Source: Glycine soja
Lineage: Eukaryota; Streptophyta; Magnoliopsida; Fabales; Fabaceae
Direction: 5' to 3'
Length of the DNA: 64,000 nucleotides
Assembly (NCBI RefSeq): GCF_004193775.1
Contig: NC_041018.1
Location: forward strand, 38,480,608-38,544,607
Shown: piece by piece, positions 27,501 through 40,136 of the stretch
Layout of the letters: every line of letters starts with the position of its first letter
Position numbering within the stretch: position 1 is the first letter of the stretch
Position numbers and translations under genes: made by a program
Notes under the pieces: generated by a model
Databases searched by the model: none
What the model was told of the DNA's origin: nothing
Seen by the model: the letters and a program-made list of their open reading frames with translations, nothing else

Positions 27501-28251
27501 GATTTTGTTGGTGAATGTGACAGGACGTCGTCTCCACTCCCCGGGAACAAATTGTTACCCGTCTCAGCAAGTCATCAAACAAAGGAGCCAACTGTCATGA
27601 CTAATGACCCATTTAACTGTTAATTGTTTTTTCAGTTAATAGCTAGCTGGGTAGGATTTTTCTTGTTTTGTTACTAGTGAAATAGGGAATCTGAGACTAA
27701 GTGTGTAAATACCCTGCTTGAACCTCTCGTTAAACAGATGAGTTAATTCCCTTTTCAATCTGATATTCATTATGGTACCAGCAAAACTCTTCTAAAACAA
27801 TTCTTGGAAGAGATCTGCTGCGTGATTCTGATCATGAAGAGCAGGCACGAATCTACCTTTATAAGTTGGGGGCAGCTGTGCTCACAAATTTTTTAGGAAA
27901 GATTGACAACTGTAGTCTTTAGGAAAGTATATGCGTTAGTTTGCTATGTTTAGCCTGATCCATTTTGGCTTATATTTAGATGATTTACTGACTCACCATT
28001 AGGAGGGTCTACTTCAGTTTAGTAGTGTGCCTAAGTTGTTATTATAAATTTTTTATATCTGAGTTTGATTCCTATGATATAAAAAAAAAGTGATTCACTT
28101 GCTGGCTTATTAGATGTACTATGTTTTTGTTTGGTCTACGTGACTACATCAAGTCCAGTTAGCTTGGGAGCTAATGAATTGGTTCACAAACTCAATGATA
28201 AAAATATTGAAAATTGAAAGAAAAAAAAAACTGAAAGTATGAAAAAATATT
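24587..28251. other. Desaturase 3' flank and intergenic DNA
   Basis: Includes the presumed 3' UTR. The stretch is less AT-rich than other spacers, yet no recognisable gene was found. The longest open stretch, 27300-27623 (107 codons, GQEHYIFLDVREPHDFVGEC in part), matches no family I know and has no splice-supported extension. Confidence 0.45.
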
Positions 28252-28369
28252 AAAAATTGATAAAACTGAAATATAAATTTTCTTATCAAAAATTGATAAA
28301 ACTGTAATATAAATTTTCTCATTAAAAATTGATAAAACTTTAATATAAATTTTCTTATTAAAAATTGAA
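28252..28369. repeat. 36-bp tandem repeat, about 3.3 copies
   Basis: Units at 28252-28287, 28288-28323 and 28324-28359, plus a partial fourth. Each begins AAAAATTGATAAAACT and ends AATATAAATTTTCT plus four bases. The unit is 12 codons long, so the minus strand shows a chance 12-residue periodic ORF (KKIYISVLSIF-like). Confidence 0.9.
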
Positions 28370-31300
28370 ATGTCTAATGTAATATTAACAAAAATATAAA
28401 AAAAATATACATGAAATAATAAAATAGTAAAATCAGAAAGAAAACTCCATCCACATCTAACATCACTCAAAACATTAAATAAGGCATAGAAAGCTAAACA
28501 TCTCTAATTTTTTAAATCAAATTATAAATATTCAAATACAAAGAAATAGGTCATACACATTAATGAAACACAAGTATTAAATATTCAAGTATAGTAGTAA
28601 ATAATCCTCATGATACATTAGATAGTATTGTTGAGTAAATAAAAGCATTAAACTATAAAATAATAAATAATTTTTCAAAAAGAGATAATTGGTCTGCAGA
28701 TTGACCCATTAACCAGAAAACAGCAAACTAAACCCATTTAAATCACGGAATTAAACGAACTGAACCTAATAAATCTGCATTTAAATAGACCAACATTTTA
28801 ACTAATCTTAATCTGCTTAGACTTAAAAATAAACGGACTGTGCACACGTCCAAATCTATATACCCAGCCACATACATAAATCCGATCCAAGGAACATCAT
28901 GGCTAACCATCAATCCACTTTTAAATTGAATAAATTATTTCTTGATTTCTGTGGTTGGAAGTTTGATCCGGAATATTATGAAAATGTTTTGTTTTTCTGA
29001 ACAATGACAATGAGGTATTGTTTCCCACTTATGTGATGCATAATAACGCAGAAAGTAAAGAGATATAAGCACGCAGAGTAAAACGCAAATAAATTAGTTG
29101 GGAGGCAAACTTAAGATTTTAGAAAAGTTAAAGTTGGTATTAAAAAAATTAGAAATTAACATAAAAGTTTTTTCTGATGTGATGAGCTCTCTTGATTTGA
29201 TTCTTCAATTCAGTAGTCTCTCTCAAGACTTGGGAAGGTGAAATTGGTTTTGATGCCATTTCAAGTTTCAACGTTCGACCACTAATATGATGAGTCTGTT
29301 ACCACAAAATGTAAAATTATCTTTTGACCTTTAACCAGTATTATTAGAAGTTCGTGCAATATATGGGTTTTTTTTTTTATATTTTGGAACAGGTATACAT
29401 TTTTTTAAATTTTTATAAAAAAAAATATTAGTCGTTAGTTTGTTAATTTTTATTAGCAAGATATTCAAATCTAAGATTTATCTCTCTTTTCCTTATTTTT
29501 TTTACCACCAATCCAATCTTATATATCCAAGAATGTATGTAGTTAATTGTTTAAAATTTTGTATGAAAACCTTTTTTAGTGACATTTAATAAAAAAATAT
29601 CATATAGTTAAAATTCATCAACTTTTTAATAATTATTTTAAAATATTTATTAAAATAATTTCTAAGTGATTAAATATAATATGAGAAAATTCATTGCCTA
29701 CAAACATTAATTAAGGAACATTTTATATAATATTTTTTTGGTCATGAGTCAAAAATTGTCTCCCAATTCACTAGGTCAAATACCGTTCGCACAAGAAAAT
29801 TTGTACACGATAAAAATAGAACAAAAATTTTCATGTTAAATAAATTATTCTTACTCATATAAACAAAGGGTCGGTTTTCATCACTACGTCAATCATTTCT
29901 TATATTTTATATAATATTATATAATATATTAGTTGAAATAGGATTATCTTTATTTTTATCCAATCCAAAATTTTGATAAAGTCATTTTTTTATAACTTAA
30001 ACTTGATTTGATTTAGACCGTATAATATGTGATAAGACTAAGACAACTTGATTTCTTGATATAATATATCTATTTTAATATTATGCATTATTAAATTGTA
30101 GGATTGTATAAAAAAATTGTAGGATTAAAAAATTATAAAAACTATAATTAAAGTACAATTTACCATATATATTTCAAGCTAAATAATATTAATAGAAGTA
30201 ATATATTTTTTTATATAAAATATTATTTTTTAAATTAAATTCTTATTATTAAAACAAAATTGTTCATATTAAAAAAAAACATTTGTTTAACTAGAGCAAG
30301 GAGATCCCCATTGGACCCTAACTACAACCGTTCTTCTCCATTTTGGGCCTTAATAGGTGACACAGAACACAACCCATCAAAACAATAAGTATGTTACTAT
30401 GTCTACTCCATTTTTTTCTAAGTAGACTCCCATTTTTTTTTATTATTACATATACCCTTTATACCCATAACATTGATAAATAATCATTATTTTGGAATGT
30501 AAGTTTTAGAAAAATGTTTTATTTTTAATATTCCAAAAAGTTCTTTGCATAATATTATTTTTCTGTTCCAAAAAATACTTTTCAGAATGTTGAAAAATAA
30601 AAACGTGTCTTGAAAAGTACTTCTTGAAATAAAAGTTTGCAAAGTACTTTTCATAATGATAAAAAAAATCTTAAAAAAATTCAAGCTGAACACTAGGACC
30701 ATTAAAAATCCTATATAAAGGGGAAAAAAGTGTACAAAAATGAAGCAATTGAAGTGGAGAGAACATATAATTGATATCAATCATTCAATCTGAATGACTC
30801 TAAGAGGCACTTTATTACAATAACTTTGACAAATTTAAGGCCTAGCCATATGTTGTTGCATATATAAGAAATATTAATGGTATTGTGTGAGTGAACATAA
30901 ATAAAATAAGAAAGAAAAGTAGCTGGGGGCATAAACTTGCTACATTCAATTTTGAAGGATAAAAAGGCCTTAATGTTAGAGCAAGAGATGAATAAAGGAA
31001 GACCCAAGCAAGATCGAAGGGGGATCAAGGGAGTAAAAGAGGGGAAAGAAATGTGTTGTTGCTATGGTAGAGGGAGTGTTTTCACATGGTAGTGAGTTGT
31101 TGTGTTGGTGAGGTTAATATTTATTTTTGCTATGAGGATGGTGAAAATTGTAAATAACCTTATTTTTAGAATTCTGAATTGTAACATTCTTGTATATGGG
31201 TTTAGGTACCCCTTATGCATATAATCAATATATATTTTATTTTGCCAATAAAAAAATGATAGAGGGAGTGTATAAGGGAGAGAAGAAGTTTGAAAAGAAA

Positions 31301-34300
31301 AGTTATTTCAGTAATTTGAAGTCAAGGGGTTTATAATATTAAAATAACTTACGTACTCTATCAATCAACCGAATTAGATTTTATTGAAATAATACTTAAT
31401 TTTACTTCTTTATTATTCTCAACTTTTAAGCTTATTAAAATTTCCCGAGTACATCAATGAAAATATCAAAATTAGAACTTTGGGATAAAAGAGTGTGAGA
31501 AGAATAAATATGTCATTAGTATACTATTGACGGTGAAAAAAATATTAATGAAAGAATAAATCTAAAAAATATTAATAATATTAGTATTATTATTTTATCA
31601 ATATATTTATGCAGAAGTATAAACTAGTGTTAATAATATTAGTATTAATGTTGAGGCAATTGAGATCCATGTGATTTTGAACATCTTATTTGCATATTTT
31701 AATTACTAAAATTTATATCTATATGATATTTTTTAATAATTAATTTTATTAAAATATTATTTATCTATTAATTGATAATAACTTATAATAATAATAATAT
31801 TATGTATACTATTAGTTTTAATTTATTGTATAACTTTTTATTTAATAATAGTAAACATATGTGCAACTTAGTCTCTATTTAAGTTACATATATTATAATT
31901 TCATACATAAGGCAAAATGAATATGTCTAATATAACCTATTTTATCCAATAAAATTAATCCTAACCAAGTTGAATAAGTCAATTTTTATCCTAGTATAGA
32001 TATACAAAATAAATGTTTCTTTTTTTAAAAGATGAAAATGTTGGGGATAAATGTGTATGTTCAATATTTAATTTATCATCTTATTAATTTTGATAAATAA
32101 ATTATTTATTTATTATTTTATTAAATTTTTTATCTAACATGTATTGAACAATTTTAATCTAAATTATTCTTGATTATAATATTTATTAGATAAAGATTAA
32201 TAATTATTAAATTACATATATAGATGATATACACGTGAATATTATCATCAAACTAACTCAATTGAAATTTTTTAATGATTTATATTATCGTAAACTATCA
32301 ATAGGAAATTCTTAAGTAGAAATGTAATAGATTTCTTAAATCAAAGATTATTATAATAATTAACAAGTTGTTTATTTTATTTTAATATAGACACACAATG
32401 CTTTAGAACACTAATTAAATAGACATTGAATATGATAAATACTTGTAGAATTAATGATTAATCAAAAAATAATTCATTAACTCTTGATAATAAGTTTGAA
32501 TTTTATGATATAATTAAAACCTTGTTTAGAGCAATTGAATGGAAAAATAAAAAAGTTTCTAAAGTCATTCACTAATTAAATATAATGTATTAACTTACTA
32601 GAGTTTGACAATAATATTATACTTTAGAGTTAATCTTAAGTTATAATTGATGGAAGAAAACATTATATTATTAATCTATTGGTTATTGAAGATAAAAGAC
32701 AATGTTTGTTTCCTGAACGTTAAAAAGTATTGTTAAACATTTGTCTTGATTGGTAATTAATTATGATTATTATTGAACCTATTGGTCATACGAGTGATTC
32801 AATCTTTATATAAAAATATTTTATTTGATAAATTAAAATAAAGAATTTATTTAGTCAAATAAATAGTTTAGTTGAATATTATTTTATTTTTTCTAGTATA
32901 AAAAAATTAATAATAAATAAAGCAAAGTCATTAGAATGTAGTGAAAACGCGGTGGACTTAGTCATGTCTTTTTCAAGTACCTCAAAATATAATTATTGAC
33001 AATAGAAACAAGATAATGATCAAATCAATTTTATAAGAGATAATTCAATGAATCTTATTTAAAGAAGTGACTTTTCGTAGAGTTTTCATAAAATGTTGAC
33101 GCCTCAAGAATTGATATTTGGGTACACAAATTTAAATTTGTCTATTTATTATTATTGTAGTATATTTTTATTACAGATATTTTTTATTGTGCTGTGCATG
33201 TTGTGAAAAACCACTTTTTCTTTTCACAATATTTAACTTAAAGAGAAATGTTTATTTTTTAAAAAATCATGTTAACTTGAAGTTTCATAAGAAAAAAAAT
33301 ATCATACATATATAGAAAATATTTTTCTACAAAAACTTTGTTGAGTAAACAAATAAAAGAAAATTCAATTATATTTAGTCTTTAAGAGAATCATTTAAGT
33401 TACTCCCACTATTGTGTTTACTTTAAAAAATGTAATTTAAAAATAAGATAAAAAAAATAATACAATCTTAACATCTAAGAGGAAATGTTTTTATTCTAGC
33501 AATACTTTTTATTAAAAGTTGACAAAAAAATGAAAAAGTGTTGCAGGTTAATGACCCATCTTATCAACTTGCAAAATAAGGAATTATTTTTCAGAAAAAA
33601 AAGTTTTTATTCTATTTTCAAATTTTCTAAAAGGAATCATTTTTTTTCATCAAGCTAGACCCCTGTACTCACAAAGAAATTACCTAGATTTAAAAAACCT
33701 TTATGTTTTTATTTTTTTTGTTTCATATTTTAAATTTTAATTTTTTCTAAAAATAATAATTTTAATTTGGGTGACGGTGTTAGTGGTTTCGGGACAAACT
33801 AAAAAACCCAAAAAATCTGAGCCAAATTGATTAAATCAATTAATAAAATCACACTTGTTTTTGTTTTGAAAACCTTGAGATTTGAGAACCAAACACGACG
33901 CTGCGCCTTGTGTAGTTGCCCAACGCCGCGCCACCAGGTTTTTCCATCAAAAGCTTCTTCTTCTTCTTAGAATGTTTACTTTTATGCTTTTTCTGTGGTA
34001 TGCTATCTATCAATCTCGTTGTATGCCTTTTCTTTCTGTTTCTGCTTTCTCTTTCCATAGGATATGGTGTTTCTTCAATTGATTCTGCTCTAAGATTCTC
34101 TGTCAACAAGTTTCTTTCATTTAGGAACCGATTCATGCCTCTTTAGGCACATGAACACTTTTTTTTTTTTTTTATTTAGGATTTTTTCAATGAAATAAAC
34201 CTAAGCATATTTTGAGCAGTAGGGTTTTTTTTTTTTTTTTATCCACAGGAGTCTAAGATAGTTTAAGGGGACTTAACTTACGCACCATGTGTTTGCTCAA

Positions 34301-34661
34301 TCAATTGAGTTAGACCTCCTTAACTATAGAGCAGTAGTTCATCTATGCATCTCCACAAAATATGATCATGGTCAAAAGAAGTAACTTCACTGTAAAATAT
34401 TGATTTCAAAATCATCCTACTAGTGTTAATTGAAAACCTGGTGTACTAAAATTTATTATTTGGATATTTTATTTAAAATCATTCAAAGTTTAGAAAAATT
34501 TAGTGAGAATTATCGATTAGCTAAAAATGAAGAATTCGATATTCCAACAAAAAGGATAATTCGGACATTTTATTCTCCCTGAACTCTCACACATCTCCCT
34601 CTCGTCTATTGTCCTCTTTTGTTCGGCTCCTGCTAGTTATTCTCAAATCTCAGCTGGTTTC
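28370..34661. other. Long AT-rich intergenic stretch
   Basis: Over six kilobases of very AT-rich DNA without a recognisable gene. Short ORFs at 30.5-31.0 kb and 33.8-34.1 kb have compositions explained by A or T runs. A pyrimidine-rich stretch at about 34575-34620 could belong to the promoter or leader of NBP35, but this is uncertain. Confidence 0.45.
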
Positions 34662-34807
34662 AGTGATTGTTTCTATCAACAACAACAACAACAACAACAA
34701 CGCCTTATCCCACTAGGTGGGGTCGGCTACATGGATCAACTTCCGCCATAATGTTCTATCAAGTACCATACTTCTATCCAAATCATTCTTAGTGATTGTT
34801 TCTATCA
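34662..34807 (-). mobile_element. 5'-truncated RTE-type LINE tail with 17-bp target duplication
   Basis: The 17-base direct repeat AGTGATTGTTTCTATCA at 34662-34678 and 34791-34807 encloses 112 bp. On the minus strand the insert reads an RTE-like reverse transcriptase C-terminus (RTLWRKLIHVADPT, stop, WDKA) running into a (TTG)n tail, the typical 3' end of plant RTE LINEs. The perfect duplication shows a fairly recent target-primed insertion. It lies about 1.6 kb upstream of the NBP35 start. Confidence 0.85.
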
Positions 34808-36394
34808 TTCTTGTGTTAAAAGATTTTTTAATGCTTTTGTCTATGCAATTCTCGTTTCACATGGCTTAACATGGGTTCTATTTTTTTTTTAAGAAAAAAT
34901 CAATTTTAGATTTGAACCTTGCTGACATTGCTATTTTTTTTTTCCTTCAGTCAAGCTTGCTTTCCATCACTTCAATATGAACTTTACTGTGCTGTTTGAT
35001 TTTTTTAACTAATTGGTTTGTTCACTTGTCCTACTATTGGAGTCACGTTCACAATATGTTTAATGCAGAGACCAAACATGCAGTCCCCATTTGGGTAGTC
35101 TTGATAATATTGATTTGTGACTTGTTCTTCTCACTTATTATTATTTTACTGGTCTAAAAAATGAGGCTTGATAATATTAGTTTGTATCAATGGTCAAGTC
35201 TCCCTACAATACATCATGTTGAATGGTAGTTGATGCCTTGTGTTGGGCTGGTTGTTAGGACTTTGGGGATTTAAGTATTTAACCAACTTGCATACTTGCC
35301 TACAACCTATTTGATGAAATGCCTGAGCTAATGTGAAGTATAAATCGTTGTTTATCATCTTCTTCTTTTTTTATCTGTTCTGGTTTCTATGGCAAGGAGG
35401 TTCCTGATTGGCTGTTAATCTTTTCTTCAGTATTTTTTTTCCATATGTTTTTGTAACTATTTAACTGGTCTCTTCAATGTGATTTATAGAAGGTGATATC
35501 TTACCCAATTGTGTTTCTAAAATTTTTGGCATCAAGTAATTTCAAACGTGCAACCATCAATGCAGTTGTCCCACTGATGTAATTTTGTATCCCCCAGATC
35601 CTTCTTTACCTCCCACAAACAGCTGTTTCATTTAAAGCCAGCACCAAAGCTTATCATCTGTACTTTACTACTTTGTCACCCTTCTTGAGCCTTTCTTGGT
35701 CTCCATGTATCGTAGCACATACCACAGGCTACTAGCTGATGTGTTTTATCCAAAAAATAAAATAAAAATTAGAGCACTAGGAATTTAAATTGCTTTACCT
35801 AAACTATGTATTTTAAAATTTCAAGGAATTTAATTGATGCATTTAAATTTCTATACATTTTAAATTTCTTAGAATTTTAAAATTCTCTATCCAAATTCCA
35901 AACACAACCATAGTTACTTTTTCCGAACAAGAAATTTTGTAAATGAAACAAATCTTATTACTTTATCTGAATGAGATTTTTTTACAAATGCAGGGTATTC
36001 AATTGTTAACAATTGAGTTCCATAGTATTTTAAATTCCTCAGAATTTTCATAAGCATCACCCGTAGAAATATCACAATTTTCTTAAAATCAACTTATAGT
36101 CTATCCTTTTACTGTTCTGGGGATTCTTAACCTAATCTATCTGAATTGCCAGAACAGGTGAATATGTCCCAAACTTGATTATGATGCCAACTTAAATCAG
36201 TGCTAGTTTTATTGTTTAACACGCTGGTTTGATAAACTTTGTTTTTGAGTTTGACCTGTTCTTTGATTCTATGACCTTACTGTTTGCTTGTCATTGCCAC
36301 AAAACCCTTACACTGCCTATCTCATCTTTTATTTGTGACACGTTCTTTCTTCAGATAGTTACACTTTTTTCTTCAACTCAAGAGAAGAGCTTCC
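34808..36394. other. NBP35 upstream region
   Basis: No coding sequence was recognised. It probably contains the NBP35 promoter and leader, possibly with a leader intron. About 35750-35900 is rich in AATTTTAAAATT-like words that resemble a MITE, but no clean ends were found. Confidence 0.45.
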
Positions 36395-38371
36395 ATGGAG
36401 AATGCAGACATCCCTGAGAATGCCAACGAGCGTATGTATTCACTTTTCTTTTGTTTCTGGAATTTCACTTTGCTTTTATAGTTTTATATATACCAATGGA
36501 TATGATTGTTTTGCTTTTTTATTGTGGCATTTACAGATTGCCCAGGTCCTCAGTCTGAATCTGCTGGAAAATCTGATGCATGTGAAGGGTGCCCGAATCA
36601 ACAAATTTGTGCCACTGCCCCCAAAGGACCTGACCCTGGTACGCTTCATCTTTATCTTATTCTTTTATGCTTCTTCCCAGAAACCATCAACTTCTTCAAA
36701 ATGCCATGATTTATCTATATAAGCATGCTCTGGTGCCATAGCTAATGATTCTAGAATTTGGGACTGTTTCTCAGTATGTTGTGACCCTAGCGTGCTTATT
36801 TAGTAGACAATGCTAGGAGTATGATTTCTACCCAGCTTATTCTTATCACTGCTTATATGGGTTTGACTAGCTAGGGAAGTGAGCAAATCATTTCCTCCAC
36901 AGTCAAAATGTTTGCAGCACTGCATTGAAGAGCATTTTGCAACAGCTCTGCATCTAAGAGCTTTCTGCCATAGCTCTTTATATTTTTTTCTGATTTCTGT
37001 TTGAATCAAACCTAGGTGTGACTCGGCGTGTTTCATTATTTCTCGAATGTCTCAACAGTATTGGCTTATTCTGCATACCCAAACTAAGAAATAGGGAGTC
37101 ATACAACAGCACAAATTTATTTAATATACTAGATGAAATCAAGATATTATTTTTCTTTTCCAAGTATTGATCATAAGTTATGAATGGCATATGGCAGAAG
37201 GCTGGAGTTCCGCCATATAAACACGCCGTTGCAGCCTATTGCCGCCATAACAGGCCTCCCTCCATAAATGCCTATGGGGTGGAGGGGTTGATAGGGCATG
37301 TGCTTTCTTGCTCTTTTTTTTTTTTTTTTTTCTGTAGGTCTCTTAGTCTTAGATTGATAGGGCATTTTAAAATGTCGAGAAATTGAATTGCCTTCATATA
37401 TAAAATTTTTGGTGACATTGTCTCCTGCATTTGTTTCTGCAGATCTGGTTGCCATTGCAGAAAGAATGGCTACTGTGAAACATAAGATATTGGTCTTGTC
37501 AGGAAAGGGAGGAGTTGGCAAGAGCACGTTCTCTGCCCAACTGGCGTTTGCTTTAGCTGCAAGGGATTTTCAGGTGGGTCTTCTTGACGTTGATATTTGT
37601 GGTCCAAGCATTCCAAAGATGCTTGGCCTAGAAGGTCAAGAGATACATCAGAGCAACCTTGGTTGGTCCCCTGTCTATGTAGAGTCCAACCTTGGGGTCA
37701 TGTCAATTGGGTTCATGCTTCCCAATCCAGATGAAGCTGTTATATGGAGAGGCCCACGCAAAAATGCACTTATCAAGCAGTTTCTAAAAGATGTCTACTG
37801 GGGAGAACTTGATTTTCTAATTGTTGATGCTCCACCAGGAACCTCAGATGAACACATTTCCATTGTTCAATTCCTTGATGCCACTGGAGTAGATGGTGCA
37901 ATCATAGTTACTACACCTCAACAAGTCTCTCTTATTGATGTGAGAAAAGAAGTGAATTTTTGCAAGAAAGTTGGCGTGAAAGTTCTCGGGGTTGTAGAGA
38001 ATATGAGTGGCCTGTGCCAGCCTATCACAGATTTCAAGTTTATGAAGTTGACCGATAATGGCGAGCAGAAAGATGTTACACAGTGGGTTTGGGAATACAT
38101 GAGAGAAAAAGCACCAGAAATGCTGAATTTGCTTGCTTGCACTGAAGTGTTTGATAGTAGTGGTGGTGGAGCAGTGAAAATGAGCAATGATATGGGGGTA
38201 CCCTTTCTTGGTAATGTTCCTTTAGATCCACAGCTTTGTAAGGCAGCTGAAGAAGGTTCATCCTGCTTTGCTAAGAAAGATTGTGTTGTTAGTGCTCCAG
38301 CACTAAACAAGATTATAGAGCAGTTGATTGAAACTAATGGGTGGTCAATGTTAGTAAGTAATGGAGTGTAG
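36395..38371 (+). CDS. NBP35: Cytosolic Fe-S cluster scaffold P-loop NTPase NBP35
   Basis: Exons 36395-36431, 36537-36638 and 37443-38371 (GT-AG, in frame) give 355 residues. NBP35 assembles Fe-S clusters in the cytosol and passes them to apoproteins for DNA repair, translation and other enzymes. The N-terminal cluster site is Cys14, Cys28, Cys31 and Cys37 (C-X13-C-X2-C-X5-C). The deviant Walker [10 protein letters not shown] is at 67-75, followed by [16 protein letters not shown] and [11 protein letters not shown]. The central motif that carries CPxC in yeast and animals reads ENMSGLCQP here, with a single Cys; as I recall, plant NBP35 acts without a CFD1 partner and departs from that motif. 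Exon 1 encodes only 12 residues and part of a codon. Open sequence before exon 3 (37388-37442) is intron. Confidence 0.95.
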
Positions 38372-40136
38372 GAGATCTTGCTTTATGATGATCTTTGTAA
38401 ATCAAAATCTAATTTTATCTATGAACGCTTTGCACAGAATTTTTCTTTAATACTTAAGCCATGTAGGGTTGAGACATTTTGGGACCTGACGTATTGGTAT
38501 TCTGGGCCTCTATGTTATACGTATTTTGACGACGTAGTTACTGATAAATTTACAGTAAAATAAGTTTCCCAGTTTGTATTGGCAGTCTGAATGCTTATTT
38601 CTCTAGATTTTTTAGAGTATATTTCTTTAATACATTGGAGTTTCTAGCCATATGAGCATTTGGCGTTCGTTGAGTTGTATTTTAATCATGCTCTAAAATT
38701 TTTACTTGAGAGATCAAAAGGATAATTAAGTTTATTAATTTCGAATGAAATTTATTTTTAATTAAAGTAATTTATATTTGGATGTTTATATCTAGAAATC
38801 AAGTTTTAGTGTTTTTTTTTTTTTCAATTTGATGTAAAAGCTACTTTTTAGTTATTTCTAGTCAAACTGAAGTTTTGAGGCTAAGTCATTTTTATCTAAA
38901 AATAATCAAACATCTATGTACACGTTTGTGTTACCGTTTATTGGCCTTCAACTTATGCTTACAAAATATCTCTCTTTATTACTCATGCGTGGAACTTTAA
39001 CTTGCATTGGAATGATCACTATTGCAGTTTCAATTGTAACATAAAAATACACTATTTTTGTAAAATCAAGTTTGACTGCATTCGAAATCAATTCTCACTA
39101 TCCAGTTAAAAGTATTCATGCAAAAAAATAAAAAAAAAGGAAATAATTTATGAAAAAAAACAAAGGAAGGTGTTTTGAGTGTTTTTCATGTTAGTAGGTA
39201 GATGACTAGATGATAAGATGGCATGAGTGTAAATAAGTTAATAATACATGCTAAATTTATGAAAAAAAACTTGAGTTTAATTTTTATAAAAATAACTTTA
39301 AAAAGAATAATATATTTTAATATAACTAACTCTCAAACGAGTTGACTCAAAACCAAAATTTCTAGAAATATTTCTAAGATAAAAAAAATTGTCAAATATC
39401 CAAACTATGGTGTCTAAACAAATTGAGACGTGTCTTGGGTGAAGCATTATTTTATTTGGGGATTAGAGGTAGGGGTGGTGAATATATGCACAAAATTCTG
39501 GTCCATTGCTTTTATTTTATCAACCAAGATAGCCAAAAGCAGTGGATTAGAGGCACAATCTGTGAGCCTGACATACTATAAAAAAAAAAATCTTGGTTTA
39601 ATGCTTGAGTTGATGGATTAGACCTTATTAAAAAAAAAAATACATAGCAAATTCAATCTCACTTTCAGACAAGTTAAATAACAATGATAATAATAATAAT
39701 TTCCCTATCTCAATTCTCTAGTCTGGAATCCAGGTCATAAAATCAAGTAAAAAAATATATTATTAATTAAATATACAATTGAATGGTTATACAATATAAA
39801 TTAGCATATATATTATTGTTAGTTAAATTTGAGTATTTGAGATAGTACTTTATAATATAAATTATTATAAGTTATCACTTGACTTAAATATCATAGTGTA
39901 GATCATCACATCACATCAACGCCCTTTTCCATTGCAACAAGTTGTAAGTTGTAACCAAAAGTCCACTTTCTGATTTCCGGTTCCGTTCGTTCCCTCCTAA
40001 CCACTTCCCATTTTATTCTTCATTTCACTGACACCACACTTTATTTACATCTTCGTATTTCCCTTTCCTCGAAACTTAATTAGAACTCAAAATATAGAAA
40101 AATAAGACAACATATTAATTCGTCGTGTTCCTCATC
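38372..40136. other. NBP35 3' flank and ZIP promoter region
   Basis: Includes the NBP35 3' UTR and AT-rich spacer. No gene was recognised. The last 200 bases are pyrimidine-rich (CTTCATTTCACTGACACC and similar), as expected of a leader region, without a convincing TATA box. Confidence 0.5.

Noticed and set aside
27300..27623. 107-codon ORF in the desaturase 3' flank
   Set aside because: No recognisable domain, no promoter or neighbouring exon; kept only as a remark in the spacer entry.
28192..28470. Periodic minus-strand ORF (KKIYISVLSIF repeats)
   Set aside because: A by-product of a 36-bp AT-rich tandem repeat whose unit is a multiple of three.
33849..34136. Lys-rich minus-strand ORF and overlapping plus-strand ORFs
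   Set aside because: Composition follows from CTT/TTC runs; no family resemblance, no splice-supported extension, and both strands are open by chance.
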